DNA from: Candidatus Nitrosopumilus sp.
GTDB taxonomy: Archaea > Thermoproteota > Nitrososphaeria > Nitrososphaerales > Nitrosopumilaceae
DNA: 7,173 nt
Assembly: GCA_029863665.1 (NCBI GenBank)
Contig: JAOTUX010000046.1
Span: 1-7,173, forward strand
Direction: 5' to 3'
Under the pieces are notes generated by a model. That model was not told where the DNA came from. It was given only the letters and a program-made list of their open reading frames with translations, and made no database searches. The position numbers and the translations under genes are program-made. Below, in pieces: positions 1-5,523 of this stretch (the first letter of the stretch is position 1; each line of letters starts with the position of its first letter).

Positions 1-78
1 TTTGGCGTAGGTAGAAGAATTGCCATGGAGATTAAACGGGCCCAAGAAGAAGGACGTCTTGACGAAATAGTGACATAG
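1..78 (+). CDS. C-terminal end of an unidentified protein (partial)
   Basis: The first frame is open from the window edge to a TAG at 76-78 and gives 25 residues, beginning FGVGRRIAMEIKRAQ and ending LDEIVT. The charged, helix-forming composition (alternating K/R and E with hydrophobic spacing) looks like a real protein C-terminus, and the codons match the rest of the window. The piece is too short to name a family. It stops 43 bases before the putative start of the structured RNA, with T-rich sequence at 81-87 that could end transcription. Confidence 0.6.
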   Translation, partial: FGVGRRIAMEIKRAQEEGRLDEIVT

Positions 79-120
79 TACTTTTTTCTCTTTAAAATTT
101 AGTTTTGATAAATTTGCAAC

Positions 121-270
121 GCTAAAATTTACAGGTTAACCTATGAGAAAATTAAAAGGCGTAAACCCCTAACTGCAGAACTCTGAGAGATTTCCTCTCG
201 TGGTCAGATCGTTAAACGTCTGATTGCCTTTTTCGTTCTGCGGGCCCACGCAGTCTAATCGCCAAGTTTT
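121..270 (+). ncRNA. Unidentified structured RNA (GC-rich island with multibranch fold)
   Basis: Positions 158-263 are about 52% GC, while the next 80 bases are about 19% GC. In AT-rich archaea such islands usually mark stable RNAs. The strand folds well: GGCG 158-161 with CGCC 260-263; a 9-bp helix 173-181 with 235-243; inside it hairpin 185-189/195-199 (GAGAG/CTCTC) and hairpin 204-211/217-223 (TCAGA-CG/CG-TCTGA with one bulged T, loop TTAAA). CTGCG 238-242 could instead pair with CGCAG 249-253. Wobble pairs (T174-G242, T184-G200, G202-T225, G203-T224) exist only on the + strand, which favours this orientation. A TATA-like TTTAAAAT at 91-98 predicts a start near 121, and TTTT at 267-270 could be the end. 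No long ORF crosses it. It lacks tRNA T-loop, 5S, SRP and RNase P signatures. AAAA 154-157 may also pair with TTTT 267-270, just before an ACA at 271, so a distant H/ACA relation is possible but unproven. Confidence 0.55.
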
Positions 271-424
271 ACAACTAACGACATCAATTAGTATAGAACA
301 TTTTGGTATTTAAGATTTATTATAATTTTTTTCAAGAAAAACTATAAAATTACAAAAATTATTAAGAGATGAATCAGTTTCAAAAACTAATGTTAAAGAT
401 CAAAATCAGAAAAACCACATATTG
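271..424. other. AT-rich gap with no recognisable gene
   Basis: Between the structured RNA and the promoter of the small ribbon-helix-helix gene there is only very AT-rich sequence. The single short frame on the + strand (369-452, 27 codons) has no start signal and overlaps the next promoter. A TATA-like GTATTTAA at 306-313, read on the - strand, could drive a transcript antisense to the structured RNA, but nothing else supports that. Confidence 0.5.
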
Positions 425-432
425 TATAAATA
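425..432 (+). promoter_or_regulatory. TATA box of the ribbon-helix-helix gene (leaderless)
   Basis: TATAAATA lies 22-29 bases before the ATG at 454. Archaeal TATA boxes sit about 23-30 bases before the transcription start, so the mRNA should begin on or within a base or two of the start codon. There is no Shine-Dalgarno sequence, as expected for a leaderless message. This is the cleanest promoter match in the window. Confidence 0.6.
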
Positions 433-453
433 CGGAATTATGGAAATTTTAGT

Positions 454-594
454 ATGGCAAAACGTGTTACCATAATGATTGATGACGAATTAGATAAAAA
501 GATCAGAATCCATCAGGCAAAAAAAATGCAAAAAGAGAATATCACATATAGTTATTCTAAAGCAATCAATGAAATTCTAAAAAAATCCATCTAA
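454..594 (+). CDS. Small ribbon-helix-helix-like protein (46 aa)
   Basis: The 46-residue product starts MAKRVTIMIDDELDKKIR and ends with a helical SKAINEILKKSI. A short amphipathic strand (residues 3-9, RVTIMID) followed by two helices (about 10-26 and 33-45) is the ribbon-helix-helix layout of CopG/Arc-type DNA-binding proteins, which act as dimers with the strands in the major groove. The length suits a stand-alone RHH domain. A TATA box 22-29 bases upstream supports this start and a leaderless mRNA. No toxin gene is adjacent, so it is more likely a free regulator than an antitoxin, though that is inference. It is also possible that it is an RHH-like microprotein that binds something other than DNA. 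Confidence 0.75.
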   Translation: MAKRVTIMIDDELDKKIRIHQAKKMQKENITYSYSKAINEILKKSI

Positions 595-610
595 AATTTA
601 CAAAAATATA

Positions 611-615
611 TTTTT
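611..615 (+). terminator. Possible T-tract terminator after the RHH gene
   Basis: A run of five T lies 17 bases after the RHH stop codon. Archaeal RNA polymerase can terminate on short U-tracts without a hairpin. In DNA this AT-rich such a run may be chance. Confidence 0.25.
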
Positions 616-710
616 CAGTAAAAAATACAATATCTTGTTAATTGGCTAGATTGAGAAATATGTAGAATACTCAACGTTTTGTCTCAAATAATTAAAACGG
701 TTTGATGTTT

Positions 711-716
711 GAGGTG
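711..716 (+). promoter_or_regulatory. Shine-Dalgarno site GAGGTG deciding the start at 727
   Basis: GAGGTG matches the anti-Shine-Dalgarno end of archaeal 16S rRNA and stands 10 bases before the ATG at 727. It overlaps the TTG at 709, the longest-frame start, and so argues against that start. This is the only strong ribosome binding site I see in the window; most other genes appear leaderless. Confidence 0.5.
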
Positions 717-726
717 GAATTGCTGG

Positions 727-1035
727 ATGCCAATTGACAATACAAACTCTTTTTTGATCAATTTGAAAGTACAAAATATGGGCAAGACAATATTCATCAA
801 AGAAATCATCTTAACACCAACAGAACCCAGACTTTGTCCCACCTGTGAAAAAGAAGACAGGTTAGAAAAATACATCATAAGAGAAGAAAGATCAGATGGA
901 AAAACAATTCTCTGTTCTCGATGTGAAGCATTAACTATTATTACAAATCAAAATCTCAGACAAGTAGATTTGTCATCAAAAAAAGATGACATAATAATGC
1001 TAAAAGAACCACATCTAATTAGAAAAGTAGTCTAA
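727..1035 (+). CDS. Small zinc-ribbon protein of unknown function (102 aa)
   Basis: The protein carries two CxxC knuckles, CPTC at residues 37-40 and CSRC at 63-66, separated by 22 residues: the spacing of a single four-cysteine zinc ribbon. The part between is charged and probably forms a beta hairpin. The N-terminal ~30 residues and the C-terminal tail show no motif. The start at 727 is chosen because GAGGTG lies 10 bases upstream; a TTG at 709 would add six residues and an ATG at 778 would give 85. Zinc ribbons of this size occur in transcription and RNA-binding factors, but nothing here fixes the role. The stop codon shares bases with the stop of the convergent gene (overlap 1032-1035). 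Confidence 0.75.
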   Translation: MPIDNTNSFLINLKVQNMGKTIFIKEIILTPTEPRLCPTCEKEDRLEKYIIREERSDGKTILCSRCEALTIITNQNLRQVDLSSKKDDIIMLKEPHLIRKVV

Positions 1036-1277
1036 TCAGATTTTCCAAGTAATTCCTTGATAACATAACTTCTAACATTTGCAATCTCCCAGTCTCTAAG
1101 ATTTGCATTCTTACATTCTTCTTTAATTATGAGACCTGCCAAACCATTGCTCCAAATATGACGTTTTGGATCATAGACTTCAATGATTTTTCCATGTTTT
1201 TTGATTTTGATTGCCCCATGGCATCGTTCAATCACTTGTAGAGCAATCTTGTGGTAAAGTTTTTCAAGATTAACCAT
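1032..1277 (-). CDS. Unknown small protein (81 aa)
   Basis: I do not recognise this protein. It is basic, with a predicted N-terminal helix (MVNLEKLYHKIALQVIERC), a short strand-rich centre (IKIKKHGKIIEVYDP) and two C-terminal helices ending in KELLGKSD. It has no membrane segment, signal peptide or cysteine motif. The ATG at 1277 has a weak TATA-like TTTGATATG about 25-30 bases ahead, consistent with a leaderless mRNA. It is convergent with the zinc-ribbon gene, overlapping it by four bases. An intact frame with normal codon use supports it being a real gene. Confidence 0.65.
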   Translation of the reverse strand: MVNLEKLYHKIALQVIERCHGAIKIKKHGKIIEVYDPKRHIWSNGLAGLIIKEECKNANLRDWEIANVRSYVIKELLGKSD

Positions 1278-1360
1278 GGTACATAATGATTAACTCATAT
1301 CAAAAAGGTTCTGATTTTGAATATGTGATAATAATATAATGTAGGATTTACAATAAAAAT

Positions 1361-1423
1361 TGCTGATGATTAATCAAAATAAGCTATAACTGATAGTTGA
1401 TGAATTTGCCGAATTATGAAGCA
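1361..1423 (+). ncRNA. Possible C/D box guide RNA
   Basis: In this intergenic stretch the boxes come in C/D order: TGATGA (C) 1364-1369, CTGA (D') 1390-1393, a 4-base spacer, TGATGA (C') 1398-1403, then ATGA 1416-1419 where a D box (normally CTGA) is expected, exactly 12 bases after C'. TGC 1361-1363 can pair with GCA 1421-1423 to close the ends. The inter-box spacings (20 and 12 bases) suit an archaeal 2'-O-methylation guide. Against it, the D box has one mismatch, neither C nor C' box begins with the usual purine, and AT-rich DNA gives such boxes by chance. No rRNA or tRNA target was tested. Confidence 0.25.
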
Positions 1424-1504
1424 TTATTTTAAACACAATGAAGTAATCATATAGATTAACAAAATAGGCGATTAGTATTAGTAAAACAAGTGTCAATTTA
1501 GATA

Positions 1505-1714
1505 ATGAGTAAACTCCCAAAAAAATTTCCAGAGTATTTGATAATGCATAAGACGCTTGTAAAAAAAATTAAAGAGTTAGAAAAAAGAAAACAGGATTTT
1601 TCTAGAAATGAAATTAAAGAAATCCAATTAAAGATGGAAAACTATCAATCAGAATTAAAGAGAATTGAAGATATGTTTCCAGATAATTTTTTTATAGAAA
1701 ATAATCATTCGTGA
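1505..1714 (+). CDS. Small coiled-coil protein of unknown function (69 aa)
   Basis: The product is almost all charged helix. Residues about 10-57 show hydrophobic positions every three or four residues among K and E (for example LVKKIKELEKRK and KMENYQSELKRIEDMF), which suggests a two-helix coiled-coil hairpin. It has no cysteine or membrane segment, and I know no family for it. The upstream TATA match (GTATTAGT, 1475-1482) is weak but correctly placed for a leaderless mRNA from 1505. Its last ten bases overlap the end of the broken gene on the other strand. Low complexity means this frame is less certain than its neighbours. Confidence 0.6.
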   Translation: MSKLPKKFPEYLIMHKTLVKKIKELEKRKQDFSRNEIKEIQLKMENYQSELKRIEDMFPDNFFIENNHS

Positions 1715-1923
1715 TGATGGTCATGTCCACAGTCACACTGATGATCATTGTCATTAAGTGACACTAGTTTTTCAACCATTTCATCACGGATTTTTAGTAA
1801 ATCCCCAACTTGTTGTTTCAATGTTTCTTAATCCCAATTCTCATTACGTAATTCCCTTACAGCATCAATGATTTCAAGATCTACATTTAGTAGATTATCC
1901 ATAATCTGTTCTTGTTCACTCAT
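1705..1923 (-). pseudogene. Small Cys/His-tailed protein gene interrupted by an in-frame TAA
   Basis: Reading from ATG at 1923 gives MSEQEQIMDNLLNVD... to residue 31, a TAA stop at 1830-1828, then 40 more codons in the same frame to TGA at 1707-1705. Both halves look coding: acidic, helical, with a continuous heptad-like pattern across the stop. The second half ends in HQCDCGHDHHHE, a likely metal-binding tail. The stop differs by one base from AAA, GAA or CAA, so one substitution (or a base-call error) explains it. A TATA box TTTTATAG (1965-1958) stands 35-42 bases before the ATG, so the promoter looks intact. TAA is not a known selenocysteine or pyrrolysine codon, making recoding unlikely. 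A TTG at codon 35 could restart translation of the tail half. Confidence 0.6.
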
Positions 1924-1957
1924 GGTAATTTACAGAAATACTATGAAAAAAACCATT

Positions 1958-1965
1958 CTATAAAA
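1958..1965 (-). promoter_or_regulatory. TATA box of the interrupted Cys/His-tail gene
   Basis: Read on the - strand this is TTTTATAG, predicting a transcript start near 1935 and a leader of about 12 bases. It lies in the 57-base gap behind the DUF151 gene, so the downstream gene does not need to depend on read-through. Confidence 0.35.
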
Positions 1966-1980
1966 CTGCAAGATGTAAAA

Positions 1981-2406
1981 TCATGCTTCCATACGTTCTT
2001 TGAGGAGATTTTTTCTTACAAGTATTGGGATGTTATAATATGCTCCAAGTGCCATAGCATCTGATGCCCTATAGTTTCTCAATACCAAATCTTTTTTGCC
2101 AGTAAAGTATAGATTTGCCCTTAACACATCACCACTTTCATAGATTTTTACTTTGACTAGAACCAATTCATTTTCCTCACAAATCTCTTCAATCATCTTA
2201 TAGATTGAAGGTGCAGTTTCTCCTTCAGTTTCACCAAAACTTGAGATATGTCTGGCAACTTCACCAGAAAATGCCCTCATATGAAATTCTTTGCCATTAT
2301 CGGCTTTGAGTACAACCATGCCCTCAACAGCATAAGGATCTACAAATCCAACATAATCTATTTTGACTGAGTCATAATCAGGCTCTTGCGCTTGATCAAT
2401 ATCCAT
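1981..2406 (-). CDS. DUF151 (bifunctional nuclease domain) protein
   Basis: The 141-residue product fits the DUF151/BFN family along its whole length. Visible pieces are the N-terminal strand region KIDYVGFVDPYAVEG (15-29), a second strand block with HMRAFSGEVARHI (42-54), the central helix PSIYKMIEEIC (66-76), a strand VKIYESGDVLRANLYF (86-101) and the signature RASDAMALG (113-121) before a C-terminal IPILV strand. Members of this family have been described as bifunctional nucleases in plants and are widespread in archaea and bacteria; the in vivo substrate here is unknown. Start choice: TTTATAAG at 2443-2436 predicts transcription from about 2413, so ATG 2406 is preferred over ATG 2418 or TTG 2433, which lie upstream of that point. 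It is divergent from the potassium transporter gene. Confidence 0.88.
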   Translation of the reverse strand: MDIDQAQEPDYDSVKIDYVGFVDPYAVEGMVVLKADNGKEFHMRAFSGEVARHISSFGETEGETAPSIYKMIEEICEENELVLVKVKIYESGDVLRANLYFTGKKDLVLRNYRASDAMALGAYYNIPILVRKNLLKERMEA

Positions 2407-2435
2407 TGTATTACGCATAAACTCCTGATTCAATG

Positions 2436-2443
2436 CTTATAAA
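2436..2443 (-). promoter_or_regulatory. TATA box of the DUF151 gene
   Basis: Read on the - strand the sequence is TTTATAAG. With normal archaeal spacing the start of transcription is near 2413, giving a leader of about seven bases before ATG 2406. The box abuts the TTG at 2433, which therefore cannot be the start if this promoter is used. Confidence 0.5.
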
Positions 2444-2528
2444 GATAGCAAAATTTTTGGGATCAAATTTAAGAATAATCTCAGGTAAATTATTTTTTAA
2501 CGATCAAGATTAGTGCGTAACCCCAAAT

Positions 2529-2536
2529 TATTTAAA
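2529..2536 (+). promoter_or_regulatory. TATA box of the CBS-Trk transporter gene
   Basis: TATTTAAA sits 23-30 bases before the second ATG (2559) but only 10 bases before the first (2547). Transcription from it should begin at about 2559, giving a leaderless mRNA and excluding the first ATG. Confidence 0.5.
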
Positions 2537-2558
2537 ATCAACAACTATGGGTAGCTTA

Positions 2559-4376
2559 ATGTCAACAAATCCTGAGCGTGCAGTTTCATACGTTCTAAGC
2601 AAGTATGTTAGCGAATACATGGACAAAGACGTCCTAGTTCTAAGTCAGAGCACACAAACCAGGGAAGCAGCTAGAATGTTACGTCATTATGAAACAGACG
2701 ACATCGTAGTTACTAATGAAAATAAACTTCCAGTAGGAATTGTCACAGATGAAGATATTCTAAATAAAGTTAGTGATGCTACAGTTTACGCAGAGGCCAC
2801 CACACTAAAAGATGTCATGAGTACTCCACTCATCACAATTAATGAAAAAGCAACACTACAAGATGCATTACATAAAATGAGAGATAATCAGATCAGGAAA
2901 CTGCCAGTCATATCAAAGAAAAATCAAGTCATTGGAATGATATTTCAAACAAGCATCGCAAATGTGATAAGAGATGCCACAGCTACTGCACCTCGTCTTT
3001 TGAGTCCGCCTGTAAAGGCAGTTTTGGGAAATCTTGGTTTTGTATTACAATTTGCAGGAGTATTATTGCTTGTACCAGCTATTATCGCAACAATTTTAGA
3101 AGATACCACAATTGCCACTGGAATTTATCTAACAACAGTTCTTTTACTAGTTACAGGATTCTTTCTAAATTCTTATGGTGAAAAGTCAAGTCTCAACTTA
3201 CAACAAGCATCCATATTGGTCTTTTCAAGTTTATTCCTACTGTCGCTTTTCGGAACTGTACCGTACCTGTATGTTTTTCCTAGCGAAGAGACAAATGTAG
3301 AGGTATTTGGAAATGCGTTCTTTTCTAGTGCTGCAGGATTTACAACAGGAGGAATATCATTATTTGACGAACCTGAGAACCTAAAACAAAGTTTCACATT
3401 TTATCGAAGCTATACGCAACTGGTAGGAGGCATGAGTTTCATTTATTTGGTAATTACTGCATTTTATCCAGAATCAAAACTTCAATCCATGCGTGGTTTC
3501 ATATCAGGAAGAACACTTCATATGAAAGAGCTCTTCTTAACTATCACGGTAATTTTTGCAGTATACATTGCAATTATTGCAATCTTGCTGTATTTCATTG
3601 GAGCAGATGAAGATCTTTTAGACGATTTTTCACTTGCTATGAGCACTATTGCTACAGGTGGATTTCTACCGACATCCACAATTCTTGACGGGCTAGTTTG
3701 GCAAGAGCATGTTATTCTGATGGGAGCAATGATACTAGGAGCATTGCCATTTACATTCCATTATGCATTTGTTAGGAAAAAATTCCTCGCTCCAAAACTT
3801 GGAAAAGAAGTTTTGGCATATTTTGCAATTCTAGGTAGTGCAACTATTTTGTTTATAGTAATTAGTGGATTAGACCCTTTGGAAAGCGCATTTTATTCAA
3901 TATCCGCAAGTACCACAGCAGGACTGCAACAAGAAAGTTTAGCAGGATTAAATGGCGGAGCTCACACTATTTTGATAATTTTGATGTTTATCGGAGGATG
4001 TGGATTTTCAACTGCAGGGGGTTTGAAGATATTTAGGCTATTTCATTTGAAAGACTGTATATCACTTTTTAGTAAAGTAAAAAGAGTCAACCTATCAAAT
4101 CAAACAAAAAAAGAAGCCATATCGGCTTTGATTATTGTTGCATTATTTCCAACTATATCTGCAATTACAGGTCTACATTTAGCAGCAATAGAAGACGTAC
4201 CATATCAAGATGCATTCTTTGAGGCAGCAGGAGTCATAACTACTGGAGGTTTGTCTGCAGGCGTGATTGATTTTGATACAGATCCCGCAACAAAAATTGT
4301 TCTCGGATTTTTGATGATATTTGGACGATTAGAGATAATTGCAATAATCTACATCTTTGTACCAAAACTTAGTTAG
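2559..4376 (+). CDS. Trk/Ktr-type potassium transporter with N-terminal CBS pair
   Basis: The 605-residue membrane protein moves K+ (possibly Na+) and belongs to the superfamily of K transporters (TrkH/KtrB/HKT). Residues about 17-136 form two CBS domains, ending their cores in GIVTDEDIL and GMIFQTSIANV. Roughly 150-605 is the transporter: four membrane-pore-membrane repeats whose selectivity loops are visible as AAGFTTGGISLF (258-269), STIATGGFLP (362-371), SASTTAGLQ (449-457) and AAGVITTGGLS (556-566). GGCGFSTAGGLK (479-490) matches the conserved intramembrane stretch after the third pore, and GRLE (589-592) is the C-terminal family motif. Usual TrkH/KtrB pores are about 450-490 residues and rely on a separate RCK/KTN subunit (TrkA/KtrA); none is encoded here, so the CBS pair may be the nucleotide-sensing regulator. 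That is inference. The start follows the TATA box; ATG 2547 would add four residues. Confidence 0.93.
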   Translation: MSTNPERAVSYVLSKYVSEYMDKDVLVLSQSTQTREAARMLRHYETDDIVVTNENKLPVGIVTDEDILNKVSDATVYAEATTLKDVMSTPLITINEKATLQDALHKMRDNQIRKLPVISKKNQVIGMIFQTSIANVIRDATATAPRLLSPPVKAVLGNLGFVLQFAGVLLLVPAIIATILEDTTIATGIYLTTVLLLVTGFFLNSYGEKSSLNLQQASILVFSSLFLLSLFGTVPYLYVFPSEETNVEVFGNAFFSSAAGFTTGGISLFDEPENLKQSFTFYRSYTQLVGGMSFIYLVITAFYPESKLQSMRGFISGRTLHMKELFLTITVIFAVYIAIIAILLYFIGADEDLLDDFSLAMSTIATGGFLPTSTILDGLVWQEHVILMGAMILGALPFTFHYAFVRKKFLAPKLGKEVLAYFAILGSATILFIVISGLDPLESAFYSISASTTAGLQQESLAGLNGGAHTILIILMFIGGCGFSTAGGLKIFRLFHLKDCISLFSKVKRVNLSNQTKKEAISALIIVALFPTISAITGLHLAAIEDVPYQDAFFEAAGVITTGGLSAGVIDFDTDPATKIVLGFLMIFGRLEIIAIIYIFVPKLS

Positions 4377-4381
4377 GATAG

Positions 4382-4389
4382 AATTTAAT
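4382..4389 (+). promoter_or_regulatory. Possible TATA box before the cysteine-motif membrane protein
   Basis: AATTTAAT lies 23-30 bases before ATG 4412, in the 35-base gap after the transporter, so the downstream gene could have its own leaderless transcript. The overlapping TTTTATAG (4389-4396) is a better TATA match but would start transcription inside the gene. Confidence 0.3.
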
Positions 4390-4411
4390 TTTATAGAAGA
4401 AAATCAAAATC

Positions 4412-5230
4412 ATGGAGAAACAATCAGATAAAAAGTCAAGTAATGGGAAAAAACTGATTGTTTTTGGGTTCATAACAATTTCAATATTATTTTTAATGTA
4501 CAGTAGGTATCAGGACTCAGAGTTACTCACACCTGACGCAATTGAATCCATACAAAGAATCGCATATGGATTTTACATAATACTCGTTGCATCATTTGGA
4601 TTAATTGCTTTTGGTATGCATAGGTATCACAAAGAGAAAATAGAAAGTCAGAAAAAAGATTTGTGGACAATAATTGCATTAACTACATGGAATTCAAGGT
4701 CACGTAAAATTTTTGTTGTAACATTTGTAGGGTATGGGGTATTCTTTTCATTGGTATCAGGAACGCTAGTATATCAACCAGAAGTTAATTTTGCAATTCA
4801 TTACGGAGCAGAAATTCCATCAGGTTTTGTTGCACCATGTTGTGATAATTTTGGATACATGCCAAAAATAATCATATACATGACAGAACATGTAGGGCTG
4901 CAAATAATTCCAATAAATTTAGTATTACAAATAATTGTATCATATTTAGTCGGATTGAATACTGTCATAGCAGTTAACGCATATGCAATTTCAAAGAAAG
5001 GTAGAGGTATGAGTACAGTGGGTGCAGCAGTTGGACTGTTCATCGCATGCCCAACTTGTGCTGGAACATTTCTATCAGTATTTATTGGAACTGCAAGTGG
5101 GATTGCATTATCAATTGCATTAGCAGAATTACAGACACTATTCATTGCAATATCAATTCCAGTATTGCTCATAACACCATTTGTAATGGCAAAAAAATTA
5201 CGAAATGCAGATGGTAGTTGTAAGATTTAG
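4412..5230 (+). CDS. Polytopic membrane protein with CC and CPTC motifs, function unknown
   Basis: The 272-residue protein has about six membrane segments: residues 14-31, 47-68, 99-121, about 163-193, 200-228 and 232-258, with a charged cytoplasmic-looking linker (70-84). Two cysteine motifs stand out: PCCDNFGYMP (142-151), in the loop after the third segment and followed by a possible re-entrant or interfacial stretch KIIIYMTEHVG, and ACPTCAG (212-218) inside a later segment. C270 is near the end. Paired cysteines like these could bind a metal or form a redox disulfide, but no known family is certain. It lies 35 bases after the transporter on the same strand, so co-transcription is possible; a TATA-like site in the gap also allows independent expression. 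Its stop is one base from the stop of the convergent gene. Confidence 0.85.
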   Translation: MEKQSDKKSSNGKKLIVFGFITISILFLMYSRYQDSELLTPDAIESIQRIAYGFYIILVASFGLIAFGMHRYHKEKIESQKKDLWTIIALTTWNSRSRKIFVVTFVGYGVFFSLVSGTLVYQPEVNFAIHYGAEIPSGFVAPCCDNFGYMPKIIIYMTEHVGLQIIPINLVLQIIVSYLVGLNTVIAVNAYAISKKGRGMSTVGAAVGLFIACPTCAGTFLSVFIGTASGIALSIALAELQTLFIAISIPVLLITPFVMAKKLRNADGSCKI

Positions 5231-5231
5231 T

Positions 5232-5486
5232 CTACGAAATGAATTTTTTGACTTCAGGGATCTTGTGATTTCCTATATTATACCCATCACGTCTCAAAAA
5301 TTTTAAAGTAAGCTTGTAAATTATCTCATCATGATCGGTTTGGTTTAAAATTTCAGTCCACAGAATTTTACCTTTCTCTTCAATTTGTTTTTTAAAATCA
5401 GGGCTCATAGACTCTGCAATATCTCTGCATTGATCAAAAGTTTTTCCATTTTTATAAGCACGAATACGTCTATCGCATCTATCCAC
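5232..5486 (-). CDS. Unknown small protein (84 aa)
   Basis: I do not recognise the family. The protein begins MDRCDRRIRAYKNGK, is charged and mainly helical, with two cysteines (C4 and C20), and ends NHKIPEVKKFIS. No membrane segment or classical motif is present. Start choice: TTTATTTA at 5515-5508 predicts transcription from about 5485, which favours the GTG at 5486; the TTG at 5492 gives two more residues (86 aa) but falls upstream of that point. It is convergent with the membrane protein (one-base gap) and divergent from the two-gene regulator unit, sharing a 79-base intergenic region with a palindrome. Confidence 0.65.
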   Translation of the reverse strand: MDRCDRRIRAYKNGKTFDQCRDIAESMSPDFKKQIEEKGKILWTEILNQTDHDEIIYKLTLKFLRRDGYNIGNHKIPEVKKFIS

Positions 5487-5507
5487 AATCAAATAGATAC
5501 AGATTTC

Positions 5508-5515
5508 TAAATAAA
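5508..5515 (-). promoter_or_regulatory. TATA box of the 84-aa protein gene
   Basis: Read on the - strand this is TTTATTTA. Placing it at -30 to -23 puts the transcript start at about 5485, next to the GTG at 5486, so the message would be leaderless. Confidence 0.4.
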
Positions 5516-5523
5516 CTTAATTT

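Noticed and set aside
181..190. CTGAGA resembling the TPP riboswitch core, within the structured RNA.
   Set aside because: The other TPP motifs (the ACCTGATC-type and GCGTAGGGA-type elements) are absent, and no thiamine gene follows.
37..248. The 8-mer CGGGCCCA occurs twice (37-44 and 241-248).
   Set aside because: One copy is within coding sequence and one in the RNA hairpin region; no longer flanking repeat, so probably chance.
369..452. 27-codon + strand frame just before the RHH gene.
   Set aside because: It is too short, has no start signal, and runs through the TATA box of the next gene.
684..878. Open frame of 64 codons on the - strand.
   Set aside because: It lies antisense to the zinc-ribbon gene, which has a Shine-Dalgarno site and CxxC motifs; this frame has no motif or promoter.
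1828..1830. In-frame TAA considered as a recoded amino acid codon.
   Set aside because: Known stop recoding in archaea uses TGA (selenocysteine) or TAG (pyrrolysine); nothing in the window supports TAA recoding.
3173..3397. Open frame of 74 codons on the - strand inside the transporter gene.
   Set aside because: The + strand here encodes a conserved pore loop of the K+ transporter, so the opposite frame is a shadow.
4801..5172. Open frame of 123 codons on the - strand inside the cysteine-motif membrane protein gene.
   Set aside because: The + strand frame is longer, has coherent membrane segments and an upstream TATA-like site; the - strand frame is its mirror.
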